Assembly (NCBI GenBank): GCA_947359465.1
Contig: OX375872.1
Location: 5,004,395 to 5,068,394, forward strand
Length of the DNA stretch: 64,000 nucleotides
Direction: 5' to 3'
Origin: Metellina segmentata
Taxonomy: Eukaryota; Arthropoda; Arachnida; Araneae; Tetragnathidae
Shown: positions 22,828-34,280 of the stretch, in pieces
How the letters are laid out: every line of letters begins with the position of its first letter
How positions within the stretch are numbered: the first letter of the stretch is position 1
The notes under the pieces: generated by a model
Database searches by the model: none
Told to the model about the DNA's origin: nothing
Seen by the model: the letters and a program-made list of their open reading frames with translations, nothing else
Made by a program: the position numbers and the translations under genes

Positions 22828-23520
22828 TCTGCCATCTGCTCACCAACTCCATAGTATACAAATTATACTTTTCATCGCATCGAATTTGTGTATGAACCAA
22901 TTTCAAAAATAATTGTACCTTCAGAAAGTACATTCTAAGGTTTCCTGCAATGTTTTCAAATTTAAAAAACTAATAGTAATAAGATATAGATATGAGTTTT
23001 TAAAAAAGTTTCCCATTTTTTCACAAATTAAAAAAAAAAATCAGAAACCAAATTGAAATTTCTAATAAAACTCGGCATTGTGCAAAAATTTACATATTAG
23101 AGGTACTCTAAAAAAATCACGGCTGAAGACTGAAAATTTGTACGTCTTTTGTTCACTCACATTAGAAATTTTGCTTTTTTCGACTTTAACACTTAATGCA
23201 TTTTAAACTAATAGCCGCTTCAGAAAAAAAAAATTTTGTCTTGTTCCCTGTACAATTTTGAACAAACTATGTTAGTTTCGTAATTTTTTTATCTATCTGT
23301 ACATTCTTGGGAACCATCTAAGACTCAAGCAAGAAAGCGAGTTTTCAATCTTGCAACGGCTGTAACTTTTTTAATATAGAGATATCTACCTTGAGATGTT
23401 ATTTTGTATGGCCAATATTTAGCATGTGCTCGTAATTCACTACTTTTCCCGATTTATTGTCTACCATTAACTATTTATAATTTTATAAATAAATTATTAT
23501 AGCTCCTGGCTAATGTTAAT
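22828..23520. repeat. Internal segment of copy A, related to the GC-ended family
   Basis: Begins next to CTAGTGGGTCTGCCATCTGCTCACCAAC, a diverged form of the GC-rich end, and includes CTAATAGCCGCTTCAGAAAAA and TTGTTCCCTGTACAATTTTG shared with 19970-20025. No gene. Confidence 0.5.
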
Positions 23521-23571
23521 TTGTACTATTGCGAAATCCTGTGCACTTACCTGACTCGCGTGTATTTAACT

Positions 23572-23582
23572 TCACATTTTGG
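23572..23582. repeat. Left target-site duplication of the full-length non-LTR element
   Basis: TCACATTTTGG, repeated at 29212-29222. The uninterrupted form is visible at 50577-50588. Confidence 0.88.
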
Positions 23583-24113
23583 TGCCCCCAGGGGCATTCC
23601 TTCTTTAGGTTTGTACGGGCTTCACAACCCCGGGGTTCCTGAGTGATCTTTTCTCCCTTTCGTTCTTCTCCCCCTCTACCCTTTTGCTTTTTCTTCCTCC
23701 CTCGTTGTGGTTGCCTTTTCGGAGGTGAGGGCTCCCCTTGAGAAGCTTTTCGCCAGTCTGTGCCTTTAGCTCCTCTTGGGGATTATATCACCCACGTGTT
23801 TGCCGTGCGTGGAGACCTGTGTCTTCGGAAAGGGTGATCCTGGTGATTGAGGGACAACATAACGCCCCAATACATTGCTTTGGCTCCTGCTTCGAACAAA
23901 CAGGAGGTGTACTTTGGTCCCAGTACATTGATCGGCTGGTGGGTATATCCTGCTAGGACTAAGGACCTGCTCACCAACTAGCTCCTTAGGGCAGTCATAG
24001 AGGTGAGTTGGGTCCGTATAGTCCCTGGTTAGCACCGGTACAGGAACCTGTATCCCCTCGTTGGACTCCATGGTGGGTGGTGCCGCCAGGGACTGAACAT
24101 CTTTTTTTCAAAC
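23583..24113 (+). promoter_or_regulatory. 5' untranslated region of the non-LTR element (probable internal promoter)
   Basis: Distinctly GC-richer than its surroundings and without a conserved frame; the short frames on both strands here are chance. Elements of this kind carry their promoter inside the 5' untranslated region, so this is where it would be. No specific promoter motif was identified. Confidence 0.4.
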
Positions 24114-25365
24114 ATGGAAAACAAAAATTCAACTTCTCCTTCAGTGGAGCACCTATCTAACGAAAATAATAACAAAAATACACCAGTACAAAAAAAATTT
24201 ATTATGAAAAGTAACGAGGGCAATTTAAAAAACATATCGGCTATTTTACTTCACAAAACAATATTGGGAATGGTAGGCGATACAAAAAATATAAAAAAAA
24301 CCCTAGCAGGAGATGTACTTATAGAAGTATCAAATAAAACACAGGCTATTAACATCCTAAAAATAAAATTTGTCGGTCCAATAGCAGTAAGTGTAACACC
24401 CCATAAAACTTTAAATTCTTCAAGAGGCGTAATATCAGAATCCGACTTAGTTTACGATACGGAAGAAGATATCTTAGAATCCCTGTCCCAACAATATGTA
24501 ATCAATGTAAAAAGAATAACTATCTCAAGAAATGGTCAAAAAATTCCCACCAAACATATAATATTAACTTTTAATACACCGACTACCAAAACACGTAAAA
24601 ATAGCTTATATGAATTGCCCAGTTCGACCTTTCATTCCTAACCCTGTCCGTTGTTTTAAATGTCAAAGATTCGGCCACTCTTTCCTTGCTTGCCGTGTCA
24701 AAGAGACATGCGCTAAGTGTTCTAGTACAGAACACAAAACCGATGTCTGTACGTCACCATCCCTCTGCTGTGCGAATTGCTCAGGTGATCATCCATCTTA
24801 CGCCAAGTCCTGCCCTAAGTTTCAAACAGAGAAAGAAATCCAGACAATAAAAGTACAACAAAACATTTCATTTCAGGAGGCACGAAAAATTGTTAATGAT
24901 CGCAACCCTAAACCTGGAATATCTTACTCTACAATAGTAAAAAAAACTTTCAAAACTAACGGAACTCAAACCGATGTAACTATTTTTAAGCCATCTGCCC
25001 AACATAAAACTTCAATGAACCAACCTATGATGCCTCTTTTTTCTAAAGCATCAGCTACAACCTCATCAAATATAAAACAGATAAATCAACCAAATCGATC
25101 TATAAATAATTCTTTAAAAAGAGCCATATCATCTGAACAAAATAATATTAAAATAGCTAAAAGTACTTCTCAAACCTCACTTCAGCCTGATGTTGCATCC
25201 AGAAACTTGATAGCTAATCCTTCTACCAGTGACCTTATAAATTTATACAACACCGAAAGTGATATTTCCTCTGTAGAGAGTGATGGCTTGGAGACTTCGC
25301 CACCCAAGTCCAAGAAGGATCTTCGGCAAGACAGGTCTCGTCCTAGGACGAGAAAACACAAGTAG
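24114..25365 (+). pseudogene. Non-LTR ORF1, gag-like nucleic-acid-binding protein, one frameshift
   Basis: The ATG at 24114 opens a 175-codon frame with an RRM-like/associated region (DVLIEVSNKTQAINILK). About 24580-24600 the reading changes frame and continues from about 24610 to the stop at 25365. The second part has three zinc knuckles: CFKCQRFGHSFLAC and CAKCSSTEHKTDVC (both C-X2-C-X4-H-X4-C) and CANCSGDHPSYAKSC (C-X2-C-X3-H-X6-C), the set known from jockey/I-type ORF1 proteins. The tail is Ser/Asn-rich and ends in a basic stretch (RSRPRTRKHK). In active relatives the protein packages the element RNA. A single-base loss or gain separates the frames here. Confidence 0.85.
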
Positions 25366-25394
25366 TTTTTTCTTTTCTTTTATACTTTATTTTT

Positions 25395-28300
25395 ATGGCT
25401 TCCTTTCTTTCCTGGAACTGCCGGGGTTTTCGTCATAAAATTGATGATGTTAAAGACATCATAAACAAGCACAATCCAGTTGCAATCGCCCTCCAGGAGA
25501 CCTACTTAAGAACCAATGATTCCACCAACATTCACTATTTCACTATCTTTAGAAAAGATTACGATGATGGCCAAAGAGCATGTGGAGGTGTTGCATTGCT
25601 TACCTCCCATGACTTTCCAGTAACTGAAATTAACCTAAAAACAAATCTGCAAGCTCTTGCTGTAAGACTTCATGTAAATATTTTAATAACAATATGTAAT
25701 TTATACTTACCTCCTAACACCCATATCGCCACTTCTGACTTAAATAATTTAATAGATCAACTTCCACAACCATTCATCATACTTGGTGACCTAAATGGCC
25801 ATCATATCCTCTGGGGCAGTTCAGACATTAATAGTAGAGGCAAACAAATCGAAAAAATAATAACAGACAATGATTTATGTATAATGAATAACGGCCAACC
25901 TACTTACTTTCACTCACCTTCACTTACTTACCATTCAATAGATCTGGCAATTTGCACTCCTTCAATTTTACCTTTTTGGACCTTTTCTGTGGATTCCTAC
26001 CTTTACAATAGCGACCATTATCCAATTAAACTAAAATATGCAGGCCAATATCAACCTCACACTGACAGACAATCCAAATATATTTTTGAAACTGCCAACT
26101 GGCCGCTTTTTACTAGCCTTGCAGATATTTCTAACACGGTTGAATTTGGTGACATCGATGAAGTCACTTCAAAAGTAACAAACATAATTATAGCAAGTGC
26201 TGACGCCTCAATTAAAAAAGTCGGAAATGCGCCTAAGAAACAAAAGAAACCTTGGTGGAATGAGGATTGTAGCGATGCGTATCGGAAGCAGAGGAAAGCC
26301 TGGAATATCTTCAATAGATATCCAACCACACACACAGAGAAAACTTTATTTTTTACAAAAAAACAAAAGCGGCGTTTCGAAAAATACAACGACATAGTAA
26401 GAGGGATTCTTGGATAAATTATGTCAATAGTATAAATAATAAGACCACCAGTAAACAATTATGGAACAGTATAAAAGAATTTCCGGTGTTTACCCCAATA
26501 GACAAATTCCGATTCTAGAATACAATAACCAAATACTATCGGCACCCAAAGACATAGCAAACACAATTGCTTCATGCCTTTCCGAAGTATCCAGCTCCAA
26601 TAACTACTCTGAAAGTTTAAAAAAAATTAAAATTGCATCTGAAAAGAATAAAGTTAATTTCACTTCAAATCGTATATTATCTTATAATTGTGATTTTACT
26701 TTTTCTGAATTGACAAAAGCTTTATCTATAGTTCACAAATCAACTCCTGGCCCAGATAATATTAGTTACATCATGCTCAAACATCTTTCAAATAGTTCTC
26801 TAAATAATCTCCTGAAATTTTATAATAGAATTTGGAACGAGCACACTTTTCCTCAGTCATGGAGATATGCTACCATAATACCCATACTGAAACCGAACAA
26901 AGACCCCAAGAATCCTTCGAACTACCGTCCAATAGCCCTGACAAGCTGCTTATGCAAAGTACTAGAAAAGATGGTCAACGCGAGGTTCGTTTATATTTTA
27001 GAAAAGGATAAATGTCTCTCTCCTTTTCAAAGTAGTTTCAGGAAAAATAGATCCACTATTGATAATCTAGTCGCTCTCGAGACCGAAATAAGGAATGCGT
27101 TCGTCCAAAATAAGCATCTCGTCTCGATTTTCTTCGACATAGAAAAGGCCTACGATCGTACATGGCGTCATGGAATTTTAAATGATATTTTTAACAATGA
27201 CATAAGAGGAAATCTGCCAATTTTTATTCAAAATTTTTTAGAAAAGAGATATTTTAAAGTAGGGATTGGATCTATTTTCTAAGATGTTTCTATACAAGAA
27301 GAGGGAGTGCCACAGGGCAGTGTTTTAAGTGTGACTCTATTTATTTTAAAGATTAATGATATTGTTTCTAATTTGCCTCCATCTGTAAAAGGTCTTATTT
27401 ACGTTGACGATCTGCAAATTTCATGCGCAGCTAAAGACATTCGCTTAATAGAGAGACAACTACAACAGGCCGTTAACAAAATCACTAATTGGACAAATGA
27501 AAATGGATTCAGTTTTTCACCTTCGAAAACTGCATGTGTTCATTTCTGCAAAAAACGAAATCTTCATCTTGACCCTGAAATATATTTCAAAGATATTTTA
27601 ATTAATGTTGTGGACAATTTTAAATTTTTAGGCATCATATTTGACAAGAAGTTGACTTTTCAACCGCATATTTTAAATCTACGCAAACGTTGCGAAAAGG
27701 CTCTCAACATCTTACGCGTTTTATCAAAATTATCATGGGGATCCGATCGAGATTGTCTTTTAAAAATATATAGAGCCTTAATACGATCAAAATTAGATTA
27801 CGGCTGCGTGGTGTATGGTTCAGCAAGAAAAACAGCACTTCAAACTCTGAACACCATCCACCACACTGCTTTGCGCTTATGTACTGGTGCGTTTAAAACT
27901 TCACCCGTAAAAAGCTTATATGTGGACGCTTTTGAACCTTCTCTTGACTTAAGGCGACAGTTGTTGTCCTTAGAATATTATTTTAGAATTTCTTCAATCC
28001 CTCATCACCCATTGCATACCATTCATCACAGTCCATATCTAATACGCCTCTATCAAGCTAAAACATCCTTCATCCCTACATTCCACTTGAGAATGCTGGA
28101 TTTTTTGAACGGATCCGAAATTTCTTCACTTGTCGTCACCCAGAAAAAACTGTATTATTTTTCTCCTTGGTTTAATCATGAGTTTGTATTTCAAAACCCT
28201 TTCAAAGAATTTTATAAGGCAGATACTTCTGATATTATTTACAAACAACTCTTTCAAAACCATATGGCAAAATACTCTAATTTTATACATATTTATACGG

Positions 28301-29082
28301 ACGGGTCTAAAAGGGCAAACTACGTTGGAGCTGCTTTCACAATTAATCACTCTATTCACAGTTTTAAACTTCATTCTTCATGTTCTGTTTTTACTTCTGA
28401 AATCATGGCCATATATAAAGCATTGGAATATATATCTGATCATTGTCATAAAAATTGTATCATTTTCACTGATTCATTAAGCGTTTTACAGTCATTGAAA
28501 CATTCTGATCATGACAGTCATCCCATTGTTTTAGAGTCACTGAAAAAAATTTATCATCTTTCATTCAAAAATTTTAACTTATTATTTTGTTGGATCCCAT
28601 CTCATGTTGGGATATCAGGAAATGAAATAGTTGACCAAGCCGCCAAATCAGCAGTAAATAACATTAACCATGCCATCCCTTATCGTGACTTAAAAAACAG
28701 TATTTACAAGTTTTTAGAAGAGAAATGGTAGAGCGAATGGAGTGATCAAACTGAGAACAAACTACACGCTATTAAACCTAATATAACTCAATGGCAGTCA
28801 CCACCTTTAAGAAGACAGCAGGTAATAATAACACGCCTCCGCATTGGACATACTAGGATCACCCATAGACACCTCCTCCTCGGAGAAGATCACCCAATTT
28901 GTAATTATTGTATATGTCCACTTACGGTGAAACACATTTTAATAGAATGTTCTCATTTTAATTATCAACGCCTTAAATATTTTAATTCTTTTACCTTGAC
29001 TTTAGAAGACATGGTTGGGGAGAATCCTCATCCAAATATTTTTAGCTTTTTACATGACATTGGTTTTATATATCACATATAA
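25395..29082 (+). pseudogene. Non-LTR ORF2: endonuclease, reverse transcriptase, RNase H; broken
   Basis: The ATG at 25395 (MASFLSWNCRGFRHK) starts an apurinic-type endonuclease with QET, GDLNGHHILWGS and SDHYPI. After about 26400 the frame changes, and it changes again near 26478. The reverse transcriptase then reads PGPDNI, YRPIALTSCLCKVLEKM, FFDIEKAYDRTWR, PQGSVLS and YVDD (about 27400). RNase H has YTDGSK, SEIMAIYKALE, FTDSLSVL and WIPSHVGISGNEI. The tail has CNYC-X9-H-X4-C. An in-frame TAA lies at 27280-27282, between the FDIEKAYD and PQGS motifs, and a TAG at 28729-28731. At the latter site the truncated copy has CAG, so it is a C-to-T change. The stop at 29080-29082 is the natural end. 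Two frameshifts plus two stops make it inactive. Confidence 0.92.
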
Positions 29083-29211
29083 TTTTACATAGTATTCATA
29101 CATTATGTTTTGATTCATTTCACTTTTTTGTTATATTATATATTTGATTTTTTTATCTTGAGTTTGGCATAATATGTCCCAAGAGGACCCAATGCCACAA
29201 ATCCAATCCAA

Positions 29212-29222
29212 TCACATTTTGG
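29212..29222. repeat. Right target-site duplication of the full-length non-LTR element
   Basis: TCACATTTTGG, identical to 23572-23582. Confidence 0.88.
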
Positions 29223-29259
29223 TTTTCCTCTTTTTTGAAATTTTGCATTTTCATGCCTG

Positions 29260-30676
29260 ATAATACAGTGTTCCCTTGATCTACTCGATTTTTATTATTT
29301 AATTATAAGAAATGTTTTTGAGTCATTGTTTTAGGAAATATTTGTCATGAAAAGTTAAAGCTTACCTTATAACAAGTTACTTGTAATTTTTTGTGGATTG
29401 CAATGGTGACAACTTTAAAAAAAATAGTGATAATACTGATTTTTGTTTTTGGAGTATCGTCTACCTCCACATAAAAGGATCTGAAGAGTTCCTTTAGGCC
29501 CAGTTCCTTTTGCTATGTAAGAGGGCTTTTATAAAACTTCTAAACATCAGGAATTTGCTTCTAGACAATCATTTTACTGATTGCTTCCTTGATCTGATAG
29601 CGAGTTTAGTCAAGTGGTTCGTGAGGTACAAATTACTTTGTGTCTGTATCTTTCCTTTAAGAGACATTTCAGCAAACCTGGAGTATTGACGCAGTCCATG
29701 AAAGCTTTGAATAGTGCTCACTGATTTGGGCTTAGGATTAGAAAATTAAGAATTTTAATTTTTATTTAACTAAAACTATCTAATCTGAATAGTTAATCAT
29801 TTTAGCTTAATAATCTTTTTATTAAATTTTGCATTAATCTTTTGCATGCTAACACTATTTTACCAATTACCCTTAGAAGAATAGAAATTAGGAGCAGAAA
29901 GTCAGGCATATGACAACTAAACATTTTTCCTCATTTGCCTAAATGTGATATTTGGGTGAAATTTTAAAATCCTTATTTTGTTTTTGTGCATGTCTTTAAG
30001 CAGGCTAGAGCCTGGACATAGGCTTTCAAAGGCCTTTTTTTTTTTTCATTTTTGTTTTTAGGGGCCCTTAAGAATAAAATAACTTAATCTTTGCTGAAAA
30101 TCCTTACATTTTATTTTTCAAAAGCCCTAATTTCTACAAGAACACTTCAAATTTTATTTTACCTCAATTCCAAAACTAATGTCAATGATACTCGTACAAG
30201 ACCATGCTACTAAAATTCAGGCATAATATTTATAGGTTAGTTAGCTAAAAATTGACATAACTGTTGCAATCTTGATGAAATGTTGTGCCTTAAGTCATGA
30301 AGATTTCCATTGAGAAGGCCTTAAAAGCACTCTAATTTCCTTCACATTCTTATGGTTTGTTCTAGACCCCTTAAACAGGGACAAATATTACAAATAAATA
30401 TATAATAAGGATAGTGAAATAGGTATACCCATGTATATATCAAGCAAATAAAGTTGCCCCTTGTTGGCACCATTTAATGTTTCAAATTATTATAACTGAA
30501 CTGATAATGAAGTTTAGAGTTAATAGATATGTCAACTGTAAAAGTGCATGTAAAAACGTACATCTCAAAATAGCACTTTTTTAGTTTTGTGTTGACAAAG
30601 TAAAGTGTTTGACTTATTTGCATATTTAGTGCATTATATTCTTGAATATGTTTCTCAATTGAACATTTCTTTCCAG
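29260..30676. other. Intron sequence before exon C
   Basis: No gene or recognisable repeat. The last bases give the acceptor TTTCTTTCCAG at 30676. Confidence 0.45.
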
Positions 30677-30841
30677 CGGAGTGGAGAAAGCAAGGTGGCG
30701 TTTTACTGATGGGCTATGAAATGTATAGAATGTTAGCATTAAGGAAAATGCCAAAAGTTCCTTTAAAGAAAAGCAAGCGACTTAAGAAACAAGAAGCTGT
30801 GGAGCCAGAAACAAATGAACAAATTAAAAAATACATGGACG
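30677..30841 (+). CDS. RAD54L2: RAD54L2/ARIP4-like helicase exon C
   Basis: A 165-bp exon between TTTCCAG and G|GTAATT. Its first two bases complete an Ala codon with the G left by exon B, and it ends in phase 1. It reads EWRKQGGVLLMGYEMYRMLA, which is the ARIP4 signature just upstream of the DEAD-like box. A strongly basic linker KKSKRLKKQEAVEPETNEQIK follows in pieces of lower conservation. The variable basic linker is also found at this place in vertebrate ARIP4. An ATG at 30709 falls inside the exon. Confidence 0.9.
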
Positions 30842-31379
30842 GTAATTATGATTCATACAAGAACTTTTTTCAACTAAAAAGCATAATTTTATGCTGCAGT
30901 TTTTCTAGTTTTATCCATTAAGGTACAATACAAATATTTTTTCACTGTAAAATAGTTTCATTTTTTAATATAAATTTGTAAAAGGACATTACTATTGCAC
31001 CTTGAGGCCTATGACTCATGAGCATATTCAAATGAACCTTCTGAGGGGTATTGTAACATTGAGAGTCATTATTCACATCTAGATGTGCTTTACGTCTTTG
31101 ACCTGCGACCTTGGATCGATTAATTTCTCTCCGTACTCTATCCAGTTTGGCGTTAAGTGTTCTTAAACGCTCTACTCCTAGTTTTTATCTTTGCAATTTT
31201 TAAAGATAGTATAGAAGTTTTAAATAATTTCAAATCTACAGTATGTTTTACTACAAATTCATACCAAACACATGAACTTTTTTTGTATGAAATTTTTTTT
31301 AATTTCTACTATTATAGGGTTTGTAGGTGTCTAGACGAATCTAGCACTTACAACCATATTTAGCACGCAGGTAGTCCGA
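30842..31379. other. Intron sequence, nothing recognised
   Basis: No frame or repeat that I can name. Confidence 0.4.
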
Positions 31380-31384
31380 AAGAA

Positions 31385-31490
31385 TCCTTTTTGGTGAAAC
31401 AAAATATAAACACTTGCTTCACAGCATAAAAAGAATATGATTTAAAAGAATTTTTAAACAACTGAGCTCAAGCAACAGAAAAAGCAGATA
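31385..31490 (-). repeat. Probable Copia LTR remnant, lower copy
   Basis: The stretch with AACACTTGCTTCACAGCATA, AAAAGAATATGAT and CTCAAGCAACAGAA recurs in the same orientation at about 36800-36890. The pair flanks the Copia coding pieces and lies where long terminal repeats would be. Full LTR borders were not resolved. Confidence 0.55.
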
Positions 31491-31539
31491 TATACACTAA
31501 ACCCTTATTGTCCAATTTTTTTCGCAAATATGGATTACT

Positions 31540-31850
31540 CCAATCCAATCTTTGCATTCAGGGTATTAAGCTTTGGCTTGTGTAGTGGTTTTGTGAGTCC
31601 ATCTGCCAGTTGATTTTCACTGCTAATCTTTGAAACTACTCTTTCTCCTTGCTGTACCTTTTTATGCGTTTGGTTCTCCTATGGAACTGATTCTTTACAA
31701 GTCTTATTGCTTCATTATGTCCAAAGCATTGGTTTTGCTTGATCATCAGTCATTTCTTTTAACGATTTGCTAAGACAAACCAAATCCTTTGTTGCTTCAC
31801 TTGCTGCAACTATTTCTGCTTCTGTTGAGAGTGCTGTGATGTGTTAACTG
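31540..31850 (-). pseudogene. Copia-type RNase H, C-terminal end
   Basis: On the - strand the translation reads ALSTEAEIVAASEATKDLV, then a QQGERVVSKISSENQLADGL stretch followed by TKPL and LNTLNAKIGL. This is the well-conserved end of Copia polyproteins (ALSTAEAEY ... ENQLADILTKPL). Internal stops are present. The preceding part of the domain is at 35470-35850, separated by about 3.6 kb of foreign sequence. Confidence 0.85.
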
Positions 31851-31989
31851 TAAAAGTCTTGTTCTATAGATATTTGAAATATACAGTTTTTTTTTATGTA
31901 TAACCTTTTTTTTTAAATTACGTTGAGGAACGGGTCGCATTGACCATTTCCCTTCGTGCAGCCCAACATAAACTAGCTAACAATTGCTA

Positions 31990-34280
31990 GAAGTATTCAC
32001 CGGAAAGTGAATGAAGTGCAAACAAATAATTCGGATATTAGCCTATTTGTTGATGTTGTACATAATGTTCAATCTAATATTTGCAATGAATGGCTTAAAG
32101 TAATATCAGTTGAGGGTCAACAAGTTTCTTTTAAACTGGACACAGGAGCCCAAGTCAATGTGTTACCACTCCATGTTCTTGAAACTTTAAATTTAAAACA
32201 AAAGGACCAATTAAACTCGAGTGATGTGATTTTAATGTCGTATGGTAATAATAAGTTGAAAACTAGTGCTGGGAGCTTGTTGTACTAATAAACACTCTGC
32301 TGTTATTCTTAAATTTATTGTCATAGATGTAAAAGCCAAGCCAATTTTAGGTTTGCAAGCTTGTGAAAAACTGCAGTTGGTTCAACTTATTGATATAATT
32401 TCTCTTGAATCTGAAATAAATGTCATTCAGAGTTACCAAAATGTATTTGAGGGATTGGGAACATTTCCTGGAGAGCCTCATCATATTGAAGTAAAGCCAG
32501 ATGTACCACCTGTTATTAATGCTCCTAGAAGAGTACCCCAATCTTTACATAAAGCGTTAAGAACTACCATTAAAGAATTAGAACAAAAAGGTATTGTTTC
32601 TCGGGTAAACAAACCCACAGACTGGTTAAATAGTTTAGTTGTGGTTGAAAAGCCACAAGCTAATGGTAAATTAAGAATATGTCTTGATCCCAGAAATCTT
32701 AATAAGGCAATAAAGCATGAACATCGTGTAATTCCTTCTGCAGAAGAAATCATAAACAAATTGGAAGGAAAGCCATGTTTCTCTGTATTAGATGTAAAAG
32801 AAGGATTCTGGCAAATACCATTAGATAATCTCAGTTCAGAATTGTATACATTTAATTCTCCCTTTGGTAGATATAAGTTTAACAGGCTACCTTTTGGAAT
32901 TTGTTCTGCCCCTGAGGTCTTTCAGAAAAAGAATCAGAAATTATTTGGTGATATTAATGGGGTAGAAATTTATTTTGACGATCTGATCATAGCAGGTAAA
33001 GATGAAAAAGACCATGACAGAATTTTAATAGAGGTTCTGGAGAGAGCCAAAACAAATAATGTAAAATACAATCGTGATAAATTTCAGTTTAGGGTCCCTG
33101 AAGTAAAATATATGGGTTTCTTAGTATCTAAGATGGGTATACTAGCTGATCCAAGTCATATTAGAGCCAATACTAAACTAGAACAACCTCTGTGTAAGGG
33201 CGATATTAAAAGGTTACTAGGCATGGTTAATTTTCTATCTAAATTTGTACCCAATGTCTCTGATTTTACTGCTCCTTTAAGAGGATTGTTAAAAAATTAT
33301 GTTGAATATGAATGGAGTCATGAACAGGATAAAAGTTTTGACAGTATTAAAAATTTAATTAGTTCAACACCAGTTCTAAAAGTATTTAATGACATATTGC
33401 CTATTACTATCCAGTGTGATAGTTCTAAAGATGGTCTAGGAGCATGTTTGTTACAAGAGGGTAATCCAGTTGCATTTGCATCTAAGAGCTTAACAGAAGC
33501 TGAAAAGAATTACGCCCATAGTGAAAAAGAGTTGCTGGCAATTGTCTTTGCTTTTCAAACATATCACAATTTCGTCTATGGTTGTAGTTGAAAGTGATCA
33601 TAAACCCTCGACTTCCATAAGCCAATAAGCAAAATTTCTTCTCGCTTACAAAGAATACTTCTCAAACTAGTAAAATATGATTTTACTGTAAAATATTTCC
33701 CAGGAAGCCAAATGTATATTGCCGACACTTTGTCAAGAGCATATACTAAAGAGGAAATCAAAGATGACCCAGAAATGATGAACATGGTTCATTCTGTATC
33801 TAGAATCTTTCCAATGAGTGAGAACAAATATAAGCAATTTCAGAAAGCAACTGAGGAAATTGATTTAATGTTAATATGTAAATACTTTAAAATTGGATGG
33901 CCTGAAAAGAAAATTGTACCCAACACCTTGAAGCATTACTACAAATTGAAAAATGATACTGTCTGTGTTGATGGAATGGTATTTTTAAATGACAAAATTG
34001 TCATTCCAAATGTTCTTAGACAAGATACGTTAATGTTGATACATGAAGCTCATATGGGCATTCAGAAGTGTAAAAATAGAGCCAGGGAACTAATGTACTG
34101 GTCAAGAATTAATCAAGACATTGAAAATATCATTTCTAAGTGTAATGTGTGTGAAAATTTTAAAAAATCACTATGTAAAGAACCTCTTGTCCCACATTAT
34201 ATACCAAACCGTTCGTTTGAGAGAGTCGGAGTAGATTTAATGTATTTTAATAACAGTGGCTATCTAGTATTAATTGATTA
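31990..34280 (+). pseudogene. Gypsy (Ty3) pol fragment: protease, RT, RNase H, integrase start
   Basis: Begins near RKVNEVQTNN, downstream of where gag zinc knuckles would lie. The protease has LDTGAQVNVLP (about 32140). A frameshift near 32270 leads into the reverse transcriptase, with LRICLDPRNLN, FSVLDVKEGFWQIPLD, RLPFGICSAPEVFQ and the catalytic YFDD (about 32970). RNase H has CDSSKDGLGACLLQ and FASKSLTEAEKNYAHSEKEL. Two opposite frame changes occur at about 33575-33650. The integrase starts with the zinc-binding H-X-H-X-C-X2-C pattern (HEAHMG ... CNVCENF) and stops abruptly at LIDY (34280), where a TIR-like end begins. No LTRs and no gag. It lies in opposite orientation to the Copia pieces around it. 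Confidence 0.9.

Larger units (their letters stand above)
23583..29211 (+). mobile_element. Full-length two-ORF non-LTR retrotransposon (I-group-like), inactive
   Basis: 5,629 bp bounded by an 11-bp target duplication. It starts with a GC-rich 5' untranslated region (23583-24113), then ORF1 (24114-25365) and ORF2 (25395-29082), a short 3' untranslated region and an AAATCCAATCCAA tail. The layout with CCHC knuckles in ORF1, and endonuclease, reverse transcriptase and RNase H in ORF2, fits I-type elements. Both ORFs are broken. Its 3' 1.7 kb matches the truncated copy at 9126-10827. Confidence 0.92.
21450..29259. mobile_element. TIR element CAGGCATGAGAAT, copy A, expanded by two nested insertions
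   Basis: The left end CAGGCATGAGAATCTTCCGC and the right end GCATTTTCATGCCTG are inverted. A second copy at 49922-50623 has the same ends, the same subterminal TTTTCCGCTTTTCAGTGATT block, the CTAGCCAATGAGA block, and the CGAAATCCTGTGCAC block. Here the element is swollen to 7.8 kb by a hAT MITE (21631-22819) and a non-LTR retrotransposon (23583-29211). Only ATA is shared by the two flanks, so the target duplication is weak. No transposase of its own was found. Confidence 0.75.

Noticed and set aside
23738..24071. Overlapping open frames on both strands (up to 101 codons)
   Set aside because: They lie in the GC-rich 5' untranslated region of the non-LTR element, where chance frames are expected.
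26057..26458. 133-codon frame on the - strand
   Set aside because: Antisense to the endonuclease region of ORF2; no domain.
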